A DNA stretch of 64,000 nucleotides from Megalonaias nervosa (Eukaryota > Mollusca > Bivalvia > Unionida > Unionidae), in the NCBI GenBank assembly GCA_016617855.1, contig JAECUM010001898.1, positions 55,057-119,056 of the forward strand, read 5' to 3'. The translations under genes were made by a program, and so were the position numbers. The notes beneath the pieces were generated by a model. The model was not told where the DNA came from and ran no database searches. It saw nothing but the letters and a program-made list of their open reading frames with translations. This document shows, one piece after another, positions 35,970 to 44,859 of this stretch. Each line of letters begins with the position of its first letter. Within the stretch, counting starts at the first letter, position 1.

Positions 35970-36419
35970 ATGATCGTACATAGTACTCAACGTGGACCAA
36001 CCATGGTCAGGGTAATCAATTCACGATTACCAGTATACAAAACAACCTACGGAGATGGACTAAGTGATGTTGTTCAGGGTCTATTTAGAAGAATAGCCCC
36101 AAAAGCAATACCGATTGCAAAGCAACTGGGAATGAAAGCTATTGATGTTGTTCGTGAAAAAGGTATTGGTGCTGTGGGTAATCTCGCTAATAAAGCATTC
36201 TCAGCAATCAAAGATAGACTAACACGATTAATACGACGAAAACCTCAGCCACTGGTGAAACTGGCTAGCACTGAAGTAATGCCAGCGAATATTAGTAAAA
36301 AAATAAACCAAGTTGCTAATCAAAAACTACCAGAGTTGGCTGATGTACCATTATCAGAAAAAGAAAAAAATATAACCGCTAGTCTGATAGCAGGAAGTGG
36401 TCTTCGTGTTAGACGATAG
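35970..36419 (+). CDS. pVI-like minor capsid or membrane-active protein (putative)
   Basis: 149 residues from the ATG at 35970; the longer frame upstream is only the tail of the neighbouring gene read out of phase. The product is small and basic. A Gly-rich amphipathic stretch GDGLSDVVQGLFRRI (residues about 30-45) precedes helices with AKQLGMKAIDVV and GNLANKAFSAIKDRL. The protein ends GSGLRVRR. This layout resembles the small adenovirus pVI-like proteins encoded beside capsid genes in Polinton/adintovirus elements. TATAATAAA directly precedes the ATG. The frame is intact. The assignment rests on context and composition, not on catalytic motifs. Confidence 0.6.
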   Translation: MIVHSTQRGPTMVRVINSRLPVYKTTYGDGLSDVVQGLFRRIAPKAIPIAKQLGMKAIDVVREKGIGAVGNLANKAFSAIKDRLTRLIRRKPQPLVKLASTEVMPANISKKINQVANQKLPELADVPLSEKEKNITASLIAGSGLRVRR

Positions 36420-36433
36420 CAAATATAATAAAG

Positions 36434-37821
36434 ATGTTCAAGCGCATATCTGATCCAGCATTTGACATGGACGCACCAGTACTCAAGGATGAGTCTGTAC
36501 GTGATTATCAATATTATTCTTATGACGCTCGAATTCCAGATCAGCGTGGACGAATTGAACTTCAAGTTCAAGATACAAGTAGGTATTTCTTACCTGCTGA
36601 AGCATTTATTGAAGTAGAAGGTAAAATTTATAAAGCGGATAATACTGAATACGATAATAATGTTGCTTTTGGTTTTGTTAATATTGGTATTATGGCGTTA
36701 TTTGATAGCGCTGCATATATGATTGATGGACAAAATATTGAAATAATTCAGGAAGACGTTGACGTTGCTACAACGATATTAGGTTTAGCACGATACAGTG
36801 ACGATTATTCAAGATCAGCTGGTCCATCAATGATGTTTGCAAAGGACACTTCTGATCACCCGGATCATAAAAATGTAACAATAGGTAACGTAAGAGCTGC
36901 AGGAGGAGCTGCTGATGGCCCCGCAGTATTATCAATGAACGCAAATTTCAACTTAGGATTTGCATCACGTAAAACAATGTTGAAAGATAGAATGTTTTCA
37001 TGCACAATTCCACTTTCGCATATTTTTGGATTCTGCAGAAATGTTAGAAAAGTTATTTTTGGAGTTAAGCACACAGTTGTACTTGTACGAAAAGCCACGA
37101 ACTATGATGCAATATGGCACCCCGCTGGTGTTGATGCTGCTGCAACTGCGGCACTTCATGGTAAAGTAGTATTAACTAAACTTTCATTGTGGATGCCAGT
37201 AATGACTCCAACAATATCTGAAGAAGATCGGTTACTATCTTTCATGAGTCAAGGTGGTAAATCGGCGTTATCATGGTTAACAATGACCACAGATGCTGTT
37301 CAGAGTGCAGTTAATGGTTTATTTACATGGCAAATAGCCTCTCAACAGTGAATAGCCGCACCACGACATATATTCATTGCGCTTCAGGATAATACACGTG
37401 TAGGTAATCAAACAAAAAGTTAATGATATTTGACAATCTTGGTGTTTCTGAGGTTTCGTTAAGAATAAATGGACATCAAGAACCATCCGAGGATATATTA
37501 TTGAATTTCGAGCAAAATCATGTAGCACGTGCATATCACCGTCTGATGACGTTCATGGGACGTGATCAAAATGTTGATACTGGTTTACAAATATCACAAT
37601 TGGATTTTACAACGTTGTATCCGATTTATTACTTTTCGCTCGAACATTTAAATTTAACCAGACAGTCAGTAGTTGATATACACTTTCGAGCTCGTAACAG
37701 AAATATTGTAGAAATTCCTAATTACAAAGCAATAGCTGTTATCCTCAGCGATAAATCAATGTTACTTGAAGGTGTTGGTGGACGAATGAGAGTTGTTGAT
37801 GCTCCAGTAGAAAAAATGTAA
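36434..37821 (+). pseudogene. Major capsid protein, double jelly-roll type, broken
   Basis: The first part (36434-37349) encodes about 305 residues, including YYSYDARIPDQ, RYFLPAEAFIEVEGKIY, GFVNIGIMALFDSAAYMIDG, FSCTIPLSHIFGFCRNVRKV and a C-terminal WLTMTTDAVQ. These fit the capsid proteins of adintovirus/Polinton-like elements. A TGA at 37349 interrupts it; the same frame continues for about 23 codons with PRHIFIALQDNT. A second break near the A-run at 37414-37418 moves the frame for the last segment (37423-37821), which has MIFDNLGV, FMGRDQNVDTGLQIS and FTTLYPIYYFSLEHLN. The total of about 460 residues is normal for the family. TATAATAAAG precedes the ATG. Confidence 0.82.
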
Positions 37822-37840
37822 TTAGATCGTTTATGAATAT

Positions 37841-37847
37841 TATAATG
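37841..37847 (+). promoter_or_regulatory. TATAATG start-overlapping motif
   Basis: TATAATG whose last three bases are the start codon of the pX-like gene. One of seven exact cases in the two viral copies. Confidence 0.55.
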
Positions 37848-38261
37848 TCATATAATCACGTTAGTGTTACCCTGACTCCTGGTCAGATCAAAAGGCTACA
37901 ATCAGCATCAAAAAATAACTATTGAATAAAAATATCGCTAAAAAAAGAACAGATGAGCGGTGGAACAAATAAATTATCGTTGACCGAGCGTCAGTTCAGA
38001 AACTTCAATGAAGCCAAAAAATCAAATAAAGGTATAAAACTTAATCTTTCTGCGGGTGCCATTAAAGACATCGTTAAGACGGGTGGTATATTTCCACTTC
38101 GTGCAGCTATACCAGCATTAATTGCCGCTGCATCCCCAGCTGTTGCAAAAGCAGCTGCATTAGGCGCTGTTGGAACCGCTGCTGGAATAGCATTAAAGAA
38201 AGCAACGGGTCAGGGAATCATGCACGCAGAAAGCTCAAAAAAAAGATCACGGACAAAATAA
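37845..38261 (+). pseudogene. pX/core-like small basic protein with duplicated motif, nonsense codon near the start
   Basis: The ATG at 37845 overlaps a TATAATG motif and opens 26 codons (including VSVTLTPGQIKRLQSA), then TGA at 37923. The same frame continues to TAA at 38259, and a second ATG at 37953 gives 102 intact residues. Two halves look like a duplicated motif: LTPGQIKRLQSASKNN before the stop and LTERQFRNFNEAKKSN after it, each followed by a basic IK-(I/L)-x-L segment. A hydrophobic Ala/Gly-rich region (FPLRAAIPALIAAASPAVAK) follows, then a basic tail. Comparable proteins sit beside the capsid gene in related elements and are likened to adenovirus core/membrane-lytic peptides. The function is inferred. 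Confidence 0.6.
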
Positions 38262-38365
38262 CACGGAAGACGTCTAAGAGCACCAAACGTGCCACAGCCG
38301 GGCCGTCTAAGATTATCAGGCCCAGCATACGGTCGCGGTCTAAGATTGCCAGGGACCCCACATTC
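38262..38365 (+). other. Arg/Gly/Leu repeat region in the pX-like frame, after the stop
   Basis: Beyond the TAA at 38259 the pX-like frame stays open to about 38395 and encodes three ~11-residue repeats of the pattern G-R-x-L-R-x-P/G (GRRLRAPNVPQ, PGRLRLSGPAY, GRGLRLPGTPH). The DNA is locally GC-rich. It may be the former C-terminus of the pX-like protein. The protease frame (+2) is also open over it, so the two genes may once have overlapped. Confidence 0.4.
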
Positions 38366-38817
38366 ATGGTACAGAAAAGGCCTGACAGTTTACTGATATC
38401 GCCTATGTCCAGTTTTGATTTACTCGATGCTGCAAAAAAATTAAAAATAAAAAACTTCAGAGGTGTTTTTATGCGTGATCAATCACCAAAACAACCAAAC
38501 AATATTGAACCGGTATTATTAATTTCGATAAAAACTCTGGTCCAGGCACCCACTGGGTTGGATATGCAATTGATCCACGTGGAATTATTTATTTTGATTC
38601 ATATAGATTAGCACCATCGATGGAATTTCTGCATTATGTTAGCGGCGATCAAAGCATTCCAATCTGGTATTCAACGCTACCAACACAAACATTAACTGAT
38701 CCGCCAATATGTGGTCGTGAAGTACTTAACGTACTCGATGCTGTATCAAAATCAACAGAACCACCTCACAAAGTAGTACATGAATATACTACGTTATCAC
38801 ATTTAAACAGATATTAA
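38366..38817 (+). pseudogene. Adenain-like cysteine protease, frameshifted
   Basis: Starts at the ATG at 38366 or, closer to the family's usual start, at 38405. The first piece has AAKKLKIKNFRGVFMRDQ, the N-terminal signature of adenovirus-type maturation proteases. Another frame then carries GPGTHWVGYAIDPRG (catalytic His), IIYFDSYRLAPS (Asp) and PPICGREVLNVL (Cys position). All three triad residues are therefore visible although the frame breaks between 38500 and 38520. The protease cleaves capsid precursors during virion maturation in this virus group. Length (~150 residues) and position between core-like and fibre genes fit. The fibre start follows 8 bp after the stop. Confidence 0.8.
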
Positions 38818-38821
38818 TAAA

Positions 38822-38828
38822 TATAATG
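38822..38828 (+). promoter_or_regulatory. TATAATG start-overlapping motif
   Basis: TATAATG overlapping the fibre start codon at 38826. Confidence 0.55.
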
Positions 38829-39908
38829 GTAGATATTTACGGAAGATCTTCTCGTGGTAAAGCTCAGCAGCAAGCTGATTTATCTAAATACGCAACTCTC
38901 GATCAGCTCAGAAATGAGATTGACGATTTATTAAACATAACCAGAGTTGATCAAAATGAGGTCGTTGTTTTTCAGGGTAAGGAAGGACGATTAAAGATGA
39001 GTAATATACAACTGCCAGATGTACTCATACGAGTTCCTACCGCGGTTGTTAATAATATCGTTACTTTTACTGATCAGGGTAAATTACAAGATTCCGGTAC
39101 GTCAGTCAACGATTATATTAAGAAAGCTGGTGATTCATTTACGGGTAACATTTTCATGAACCGAAATAAAATTATAGGCCTTGGAAACCCAACCGCAGAT
39201 GCGGACGCTGCAACAAAGAAATATGTCGACGATCAAGAATCTAAGTACGTATTAGTCAACGGCGGTATAATGCGTGCATTTCTCAATATGAATAATAATG
39301 GCATTAATAATCTTAGAACACCAGAATCTGATTTTGATGCTGCGACGAAAAAATACGTCGATGATAAGGAAATTCCTATGACAACTTCGCTAAAAACAAT
39401 CAATGACGAAATGACTACACTAAATAATACTTTTTCTAGACATGTAGAAACGTTCTTAAATTTTCGTAGAAACATAAACAAAACCATTAAAGATATTTTT
39501 GGGGAACAACTAACCGTTGACATAAAACTCTCCGACGTTAACATGAAACTCAATGATATTGTTAGTGGAATACCTAATATTGTTCAAAAAACTAATCTGA
39601 TTAAAATTCCACACGGACAAATTAAAAATATCGTATATACAGAAGTATCAGGATCATCAACATGGACACCACAAAATAACACTCTCGAACATACCGCAGA
39701 AGTAACTGGTTTATACAGGATGTCCATGAGTGGTTTAGAAATTACTGCTGCCACTTCATCATCACCGAATGTATATCATAATCCTCTACTGGTGATGCTA
39801 ACCAAGAACATCAAAGAAATATTTACGCTGATATCAACGGAAATGCCTCCGAGACGTTACTGGTGGTATCTGGAATTCGTAGCTGAAACTCCTCAATTAA
39901 TTACTTAA
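38826..39908 (+). CDS. Fibre-like attachment protein with phage-tail-type repeats
   Basis: An intact 360-residue frame. Residues about 101-180 contain two 44-residue repeats, each with an M-N-x-N-x-I turn (residues 111 and 155) ending in DAATKKYVDD (127-136 and 171-180). The repeat is the trimeric beta-spiral type common in phage tail fibres and seen in fibres of Polinton-like elements. A helical region with a likely coiled coil follows (TTLNNTFSRHVETFLNFRRN), then a beta-rich C-terminal domain of about 110 residues that would be the receptor-binding head. It lies between protease and membrane-protein genes. Lack of lesions over 1.1 kb is notable beside its damaged neighbours. Confidence 0.78.
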   Translation: MVDIYGRSSRGKAQQQADLSKYATLDQLRNEIDDLLNITRVDQNEVVVFQGKEGRLKMSNIQLPDVLIRVPTAVVNNIVTFTDQGKLQDSGTSVNDYIKKAGDSFTGNIFMNRNKIIGLGNPTADADAATKKYVDDQESKYVLVNGGIMRAFLNMNNNGINNLRTPESDFDAATKKYVDDKEIPMTTSLKTINDEMTTLNNTFSRHVETFLNFRRNINKTIKDIFGEQLTVDIKLSDVNMKLNDIVSGIPNIVQKTNLIKIPHGQIKNIVYTEVSGSSTWTPQNNTLEHTAEVTGLYRMSMSGLEITAATSSSPNVYHNPLLVMLTKNIKEIFTLISTEMPPRRYWWYLEFVAETPQLIT

Positions 39909-39916
39909 CGTCATTG

Positions 39917-39923
39917 TATAATG
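39917..39923 (+). promoter_or_regulatory. TATAATG start-overlapping motif
   Basis: TATAATG overlapping the start codon of the membrane protein gene at 39921. Confidence 0.55.
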
Positions 39924-40448
39924 GATCAAAACCAAGGACCTCAGTCCTACATCGACGTTCAACGTCACAGATATAATCAAGTGTGTAAATGTCAGACTGA
40001 ATTAAAAAATATAATCGACGATTATACAGTAAAAGTAAAAAAATATCGCAGACGTATGGTTGTCATTGATATAATTGTTTACTCAGTTTCCGCTATTGTT
40101 GCTGGGGCCGGATTATTATTATCAACAATAACAATGACAGCGCCTGCAGTTGTAACAATTGTCGTTTCAACTTCAACGACTATCGCAGGCGTTCTCAGTA
40201 TTATAGCTAAGAAGATATCCGCATGTACAAATACTAAATTACACGAGCATATAATAAAATTATATACAGCAACAACAGCCTATTCTAAACTATCCTCGTA
40301 TATTTCCTTGTTCCTCAGTGATGGGAAAATATCTGATGAGGAGTTCGCAACGATAATGAAAACCTATGATGAAGCATTCAGAATCGCTGACAAGGTCACT
40401 CACAATAACCAAGGCGAATTAAATAATAACAATAATAATAATGACTGA
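39921..40448 (+). CDS. Small membrane protein of the virion block
   Basis: 175 residues, intact. A charged N-terminus with CKCQTELKNIIDDYTVKVKK is followed by a strongly hydrophobic region, residues about 48-92 (VVIDIIVYSVSAIVAGAGLL and VVTIVVSTSTTIAGVLSIIA), likely two membrane segments. The C-terminal half carries FLSDGKISDEEFATIMKTYD, a short helical motif that recurs next to capsid genes in related invertebrate elements. It ends in an Asn run. The stop overlaps the ATG of the penton-like gene by 8 bp (ATGACTGA), suggesting linked expression. The biochemical function is unknown. Confidence 0.65.
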   Translation: MDQNQGPQSYIDVQRHRYNQVCKCQTELKNIIDDYTVKVKKYRRRMVVIDIIVYSVSAIVAGAGLLLSTITMTAPAVVTIVVSTSTTIAGVLSIIAKKISACTNTKLHEHIIKLYTATTAYSKLSSYISLFLSDGKISDEEFATIMKTYDEAFRIADKVTHNNQGELNNNNNNND

Positions 40449-41917
40449 CTCAAGAGAGCTACTTCAACAGATCGTCACTAATACAACCCCGTCAAAAACT
40501 ACGATGATCTCATTAAGTTCGACCACTCCTGAGTTTAGCGTTAACTTTCCAACCGCAATTCCTGCAAAAGAAATAGCATTAGCACAATTGCGAGTTTATT
40601 ATAGCTGGCCAAATATTAGATCAAAACTATTTGGTGGACTACAGCCAAATATTTCGCTGGTATTCGCTAATAAGAATAAGCCTGATGGAACTCCTGATTG
40701 GCAAGTAGTTAGTATTTCAACGGGCAGTTATCAAATAGAAGAGATTAATGATGAGTTTCAACGTAGAATTAAATCTAGTACAGGAAAAGAATCAAAAATA
40801 GCAGTTACTGTTTACGAACCAACACTATCAGCAGCTATTGAAATAAATTCCCCTGATTATTCTGTAGATATTTAACAAAGTTCGATTAGATCAGTATTAG
40901 GATGGCCTGAAGTTGAACCAGTTTATCAAGGACCACCAGAACCACAACGATCTGATTTCGTCATAGATGTTGAAAAATTTATAAAACTTCCAGAATATCG
41001 AAAAACTTATCCGTTCATTGAGAATCCGGATGCTTATCGTGGTTACACACATTATGCTCATTTTGTAGATTTCGTTCAGGGTAAAGGTACAACAAGAATA
41101 GCAATAATTAACGTTGAAGAAATTAACTCAAAATCAAGACCAATTAAATCTGAACATGAACGTGTACTGAATGATCTAAGAAATTTATTTTCCAGCATCA
41201 GCACTTCCTACAACGATGACTTAAAAAATCAAATAATTGAAACAATGCAACATTTGAATCAAGTTGCATCAGACTTAGAATATGTAAATAAGGCTATCGT
41301 TGACAGAGAAAAAAACATTAAACGCACCGGCAGATAGATTTCTTAATACTTACATAGTTAATGAAGACGGTCCTATTCAGCGTGTAAGTTATAAACGTTT
41401 ATTTAAAACAGTATTTCTTAAATTTTATAAAATTACAGAAGAACAGCTACTAACATTTGTAATTCCGGGATTTAACTCTGAAGAGCTAAAGAAATCAGTT
41501 AATGATCTTATTGATGAACATTTTAAAAGAATATGTGATTCATGGAAAAAATTAATACCTACACCAACCATTCTTAAAGATAATAATGATCCACACGGTG
41601 GAGGCCGCCATATCTCACCTGGTATTGTTAATATAACATCAACGATCGCGGTCAATCTAGTACGTGACGTAACTGATGGCAGCTATCAAGTAGATCTTGA
41701 AAAATCCACTCAAGCTCAACAAGGGTATATATTATATTCATTTAGTCCTCAAGTACCCCCAGGGTGGTTAATTGTATCTGAGCCAATTAATCCAGTTTAT
41801 CTACGTGTACATAATCCATTACTGTCAAGAATAAATTTCAAGCTTACTGACCAGGTAGGATACATTTTGGATTTAAGAGGGGAATCACTAAATATTAATC
41901 TATATGTACGCTCATAG
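40441..41917 (+). pseudogene. Penton-like / minor capsid protein, broken twice
   Basis: The N-terminal part (40441-40872) shows ISLSSTTPEFSVNFPTAI, EIALAQLRVYYSWPNI and ISTGSYQIEEINDEFQRRI, ordered as in the penton/minor-capsid proteins of Polinton-like elements. It stops at TAA 40873. The same frame continues with QSSIRSVLGWPEVEPVYQG and a helical segment to 41337. A break at the run of seven A (41309-41315) shifts to the frame of the C-terminal part, ending 41917, with VHNPLLSRINFKLTDQVG and ILDLRGESLNINLYV. The tail matches the conserved jelly-roll end of the family. No ATG lies at the start of the last part, so it is not a separate gene. Confidence 0.7.
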
Positions 41918-43246
41918 AACGTCTGAGTAAATAATCAGGAAAAAAAAAAATCTGATTCTGAAATTTATTTTTACAATAATATATGTTTGAGTAATAAAAT
42001 ACTTTTATCAAAGATAGAACAGTTATTTTTTTTACTGATTTTTCCATAATAATATGTTTAAGGCAATTGCACGTATAAAGCGAGATAACTCTGCTCTCTC
42101 GCTGCAGAGTAAATTAAACGATTATCTCCCTTATGTACTATGTCGTTACCTGTACAAAACCCAGTTGTACATACGTGTATTTTGGCCTGATCGAACGAAG
42201 CGTATTAGTCCGTCTGTCTGTTAATCTTTACAGGCTTGTTAAAAACCAACCTGCTTGATATATCCCTGCCCTATAATGTAAACAGTGTTGTATTCTGATA
42301 GCAATTTTAAAACCTTAGAACGAAAAATATGTATAAAGGCCGTACTGGAACAGATGTACTTTATCGATTTTGTGTGGGCTTGGCTGACGTATGACTCCAG
42401 ACTGCATATATATTACCTGTGTCTGTGATTTTAAGTAATCTCGTTTTATATATACGAGTGGTAATATATTTTAATCGTTTTATATATACGAGTGGTGAGT
42501 ATATTTTAATAAAATCATAAATTTCTGGATTTATTTAGAAAATATAATACTCTCGTGTTAGTTATAACTATATAGTAATTTCTCGAACATATATATTCAA
42601 CCGAATGTCATAGCTCAGTGCAAGAATATTTGGATTCTGGTGCTGAAGGTCTGTCTTTCGATTCCCATGACCGGTGCCGGTGGGTATGGTCCAAGGGTTA
42701 CCAATTTTTATAAAGATGGGGGGCTCTGCCCCAAGGTTTCATCTAATCCACACCACGCCAAACTGCGTGGTGAGTGCTTTTTGCACTTACCCCGGGGTTT
42801 GATTTGGTGGGGGTTATATGAAACCGCAAAATGCCTAGACAGTCCTCTGAATCTCTAAAGTTTCGTTTCGTTTAGTGATTCGCTGGGGGATGTGTCTATG
42901 CAAGGAACCCCCTAAAATAATCAGTAGCATGCCTGAACTCTCTACCTCATTGAAGAACCCCATAAAAGAACATTCAGAAAGAATGCTAGCCAATAGAAAC
43001 AGGACATGGGGTGCCAATAACGGTCATAACAAAGACATCATCATGCAAAAAGGACCCCATGAAAGGCACAAAGGCTATCAAGGGGCCCAGTGACGGGTAA
43101 CCGCTTAGGATGCTACTGATTATTTTTGATATTTTCAATAATATAATATAATATAATATAATATAATATAATATAATATAATATAATATAATATAATATA
43201 ATATAATATAATAATAATAATATAATAAAATAACATAATAATAGTA

Positions 43247-43300
<54 letters not shown>

Positions 43301-43460
43301 TAACATAATAATAATAATAATAATATATAAAGACCAAGCCAGTCAACCTAACATAAGGACAAAGTCAGAAAGGTCAAGGGTCAAGCCAAAAGTCAAGTCA
43401 AGGTCAAAAGTCAAAGTTGAAAACTTGAATGTCAATTATTTTTTATTATAAATAAATATA
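41918..43460. other. Non-coding block inside the viral element
   Basis: About 1.5 kb separating the virion block from the replication block. It holds a duplicated tatatatacgagtggt phrase (42447-42505), a tRNA-like head (tagctcagtg... cgattccca near 42611-42669) that may mark a decayed SINE, GC-richer sequence to about 43100, and microsatellites. No viral gene is recognisable. It may be an intergenic control region enlarged by later insertions. Confidence 0.55.
43138..43327. repeat. (AATAT)n and (AAT)n microsatellites
   Basis: A pentanucleotide tract (ataat)n at 43138-43210 is followed by (aat)n to 43327. Poly-Tyr/Leu frames across it are artefacts. Confidence 0.95.
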
Positions 43461-43462
43461 TA

Positions 43463-43469
43463 TATAATG
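43463..43469 (+). promoter_or_regulatory. TATAATG start-overlapping motif
   Basis: TATAATG overlapping the start codon at 43467. Confidence 0.55.
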
Positions 43470-43874
43470 AACCATGAAAACATTAATGATATTATTTCTG
43501 CTATTAAAAAATTAAAACATGACGGAATAAAAATATCTGATAATCTTGATCCTCAAAAAATTATGTGCGATTTTGAATTATTACAACAACGAAAATTCGA
43601 GAAAAAATACACATTATCCTCCAATTATAGATTCGTGAAGTTAATTTATCAGTCTATGTTAGAATCCTTGGCAATGGTAAACGACACACAGGTGAAGCTA
43701 TTTGCACCTCTTGCACGTTCAATCGAAAAGATTAGATCCGAAATGTCTCACGAGTACGAAAGAAAAAAGATTGTGGACAATCGTGTAATGCAACTGAGAA
43801 AAATTATGTTATTTGATTCTGTCAAAAATGAAAGTGACACTGATAGCAGCGACAGTGAAGGTGGACCCCCCTGA
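43467..43874 (+). CDS. Hypothetical protein of the replication block
   Basis: An intact 135-residue frame with a TATAATG start. It is helical and charged: NDIISAIKKLKHDGIKIS, FELLQQRKFEKKYTLSSNYR, EKIRSEMSHEYERKK, then a short acidic Ser/Asp tail (SDTDSSDSEGG). I do not recognise a family. The acidic tail and the position upstream of the HNH and polymerase genes would suit a regulatory or DNA-handling accessory protein, but this is a guess. Confidence 0.6.
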   Translation: MNHENINDIISAIKKLKHDGIKISDNLDPQKIMCDFELLQQRKFEKKYTLSSNYRFVKLIYQSMLESLAMVNDTQVKLFAPLARSIEKIRSEMSHEYERKKIVDNRVMQLRKIMLFDSVKNESDTDSSDSEGGPP

Positions 43875-43977
43875 CAGAGTCAGGGACTAAACAAAACCCC
43901 TGGCAAAATTGACAGAGTCGAACTATACAGTAAAAAAAAAAAATTATTTATCCTGGTTTTTTGTTAAGAGTACAGAG

Positions 43978-44478
43978 TTATCCAACATATTCAAATATAA
44001 TCAGCTGATAATATTTTATTGAATATGCAGATTTGTATGTTTTATTTGCGACAAATTGTACTGATTGTGGATGTATGCTAAAATATTTGGCAGCTGCATT
44101 TATTGATGGAAAAGTTATTTCTTGGCCTGTTTCTGTATTTACGGATTTAATAGATCTTCTTGCAAACTTTTTACATTTTCCAGTATTTCCACGTGCAGAA
44201 TTCTGACTCTGTGTAACAGCTTGCAGGTTACATAGATGATTATTTTTGGGATCTCCATCAATGTGATCAACTACAAGTCCATTTTTGATGATCCCATAAA
44301 AACATTCGAATATGAATATATGAGAGTAATAATTTTTATTTCCAGCACGGAATCTAAAATAACCAAATTTATCAAGACTACCGACTGGGTTTTTTGATCG
44401 ACAGTGTCTGATTACACCATCTCGTGATGCTTCATAATTTTTAATGATTGGATGCGCCACAAATTCGTTTTGCTCCAT
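43978..44478 (-). CDS. HNH endonuclease, NUMOD-containing, homing type
   Basis: 166 residues, intact. The N-terminal part (residues about 15-60) has YEASRDGVIRHC and VGSLDKFGYFRF, like the NUMOD4 domain. The HNH core is at residues 70-94 (VVDHIDGDPKNNHLCNLQAV), with the DH, the central Asn and the final NS residues present. A C-terminal NUMOD1-like DNA-binding motif (FPSINAAAKYFSIHPQSVQF) follows near residues 123-145. Such enzymes nick or cut specific DNA and are common selfish genes in large DNA viruses and phages. It is encoded opposite to the polymerase gene. Whether it serves the element or is a passenger is unknown. Confidence 0.85.
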   Translation of the reverse strand: MEQNEFVAHPIIKNYEASRDGVIRHCRSKNPVGSLDKFGYFRFRAGNKNYYSHIFIFECFYGIIKNGLVVDHIDGDPKNNHLCNLQAVTQSQNSARGNTGKCKKFARRSIKSVNTETGQEITFPSINAAAKYFSIHPQSVQFVANKTYKSAYSIKYYQLIIFEYVG

Positions 44479-44491
44479 TTATATAATAATA

Positions 44492-44812
44492 TTATTTGTT
44501 TAAATCATTGTTTTGAAATCTGGCTAGATAATCTTCTACGGTTTTTATAGGAGATTTACCTGACAATGTCAAAGTATTATTTTTTTGGTCATAATATCGT
44601 TTTAATTCTCTATATTTTTTACCGCCGCATTTTACACATAACTGAGTTTTTCCTCTGACTCCAACACCACATTGCACACACGGTTTTGGTCCTAGACTAC
44701 CATTTTTAACGCTTTGCATATGGTAGCAGCAGAATTCATTCACGCATGCTTTGTTACAAGAAATAGTATGTCCGATTTTAAGCCAGGCACATTCGTTCTT
44801 TGTTTCAATCAT
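44492..44812 (-). CDS. Zinc-ribbon protein
   Basis: 106 residues, intact. Cysteine pairs alternate with histidine: CAWLKIGHTISCNKAC, FCCYHMQ, CVQCGVGVRG and CVKCGGKKY, enough for two or three zinc-binding ribbons. Small proteins of this type sit near polymerase genes in several invertebrate Polinton-like elements. A nucleic-acid-binding role is likely but unproven. It starts 44 bp from the divergent polymerase gene, behind TATAATAATG on its own strand, and ends 13 bp before the HNH gene, so the two minus-strand genes may be co-transcribed. Confidence 0.7.
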   Translation of the reverse strand: MIETKNECAWLKIGHTISCNKACVNEFCCYHMQSVKNGSLGPKPCVQCGVGVRGKTQLCVKCGGKKYRELKRYYDQKNNTLTLSGKSPIKTVEDYLARFQNNDLNK

Positions 44813-44852
44813 TATTATATACTAAAATTTCAATTTGAATATTTGCCTTAAT

Positions 44853-44859
44853 TATAATG
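44853..44859 (+). promoter_or_regulatory. TATAATG start-overlapping motif
   Basis: TATAATG overlapping the start codon of the polymerase-helicase gene at 44857. Confidence 0.55.

Noticed and set aside
37349..37925. Recoding of TGA as an amino acid in the viral genes
   Set aside because: Two TGA sites are CGA in copy 2, TAA stops and frameshifts also occur, and TGA serves as a normal stop in other genes here; decay is simpler.
41300..41340. A possible separate gene starting at 41300
   Set aside because: The first codon is TTG, and the segment is the C-terminal part of the penton-like gene after an A-run frameshift.
42986..43346. Poly-Tyr and poly-Leu frames inside the viral element
   Set aside because: Microsatellite artefacts.
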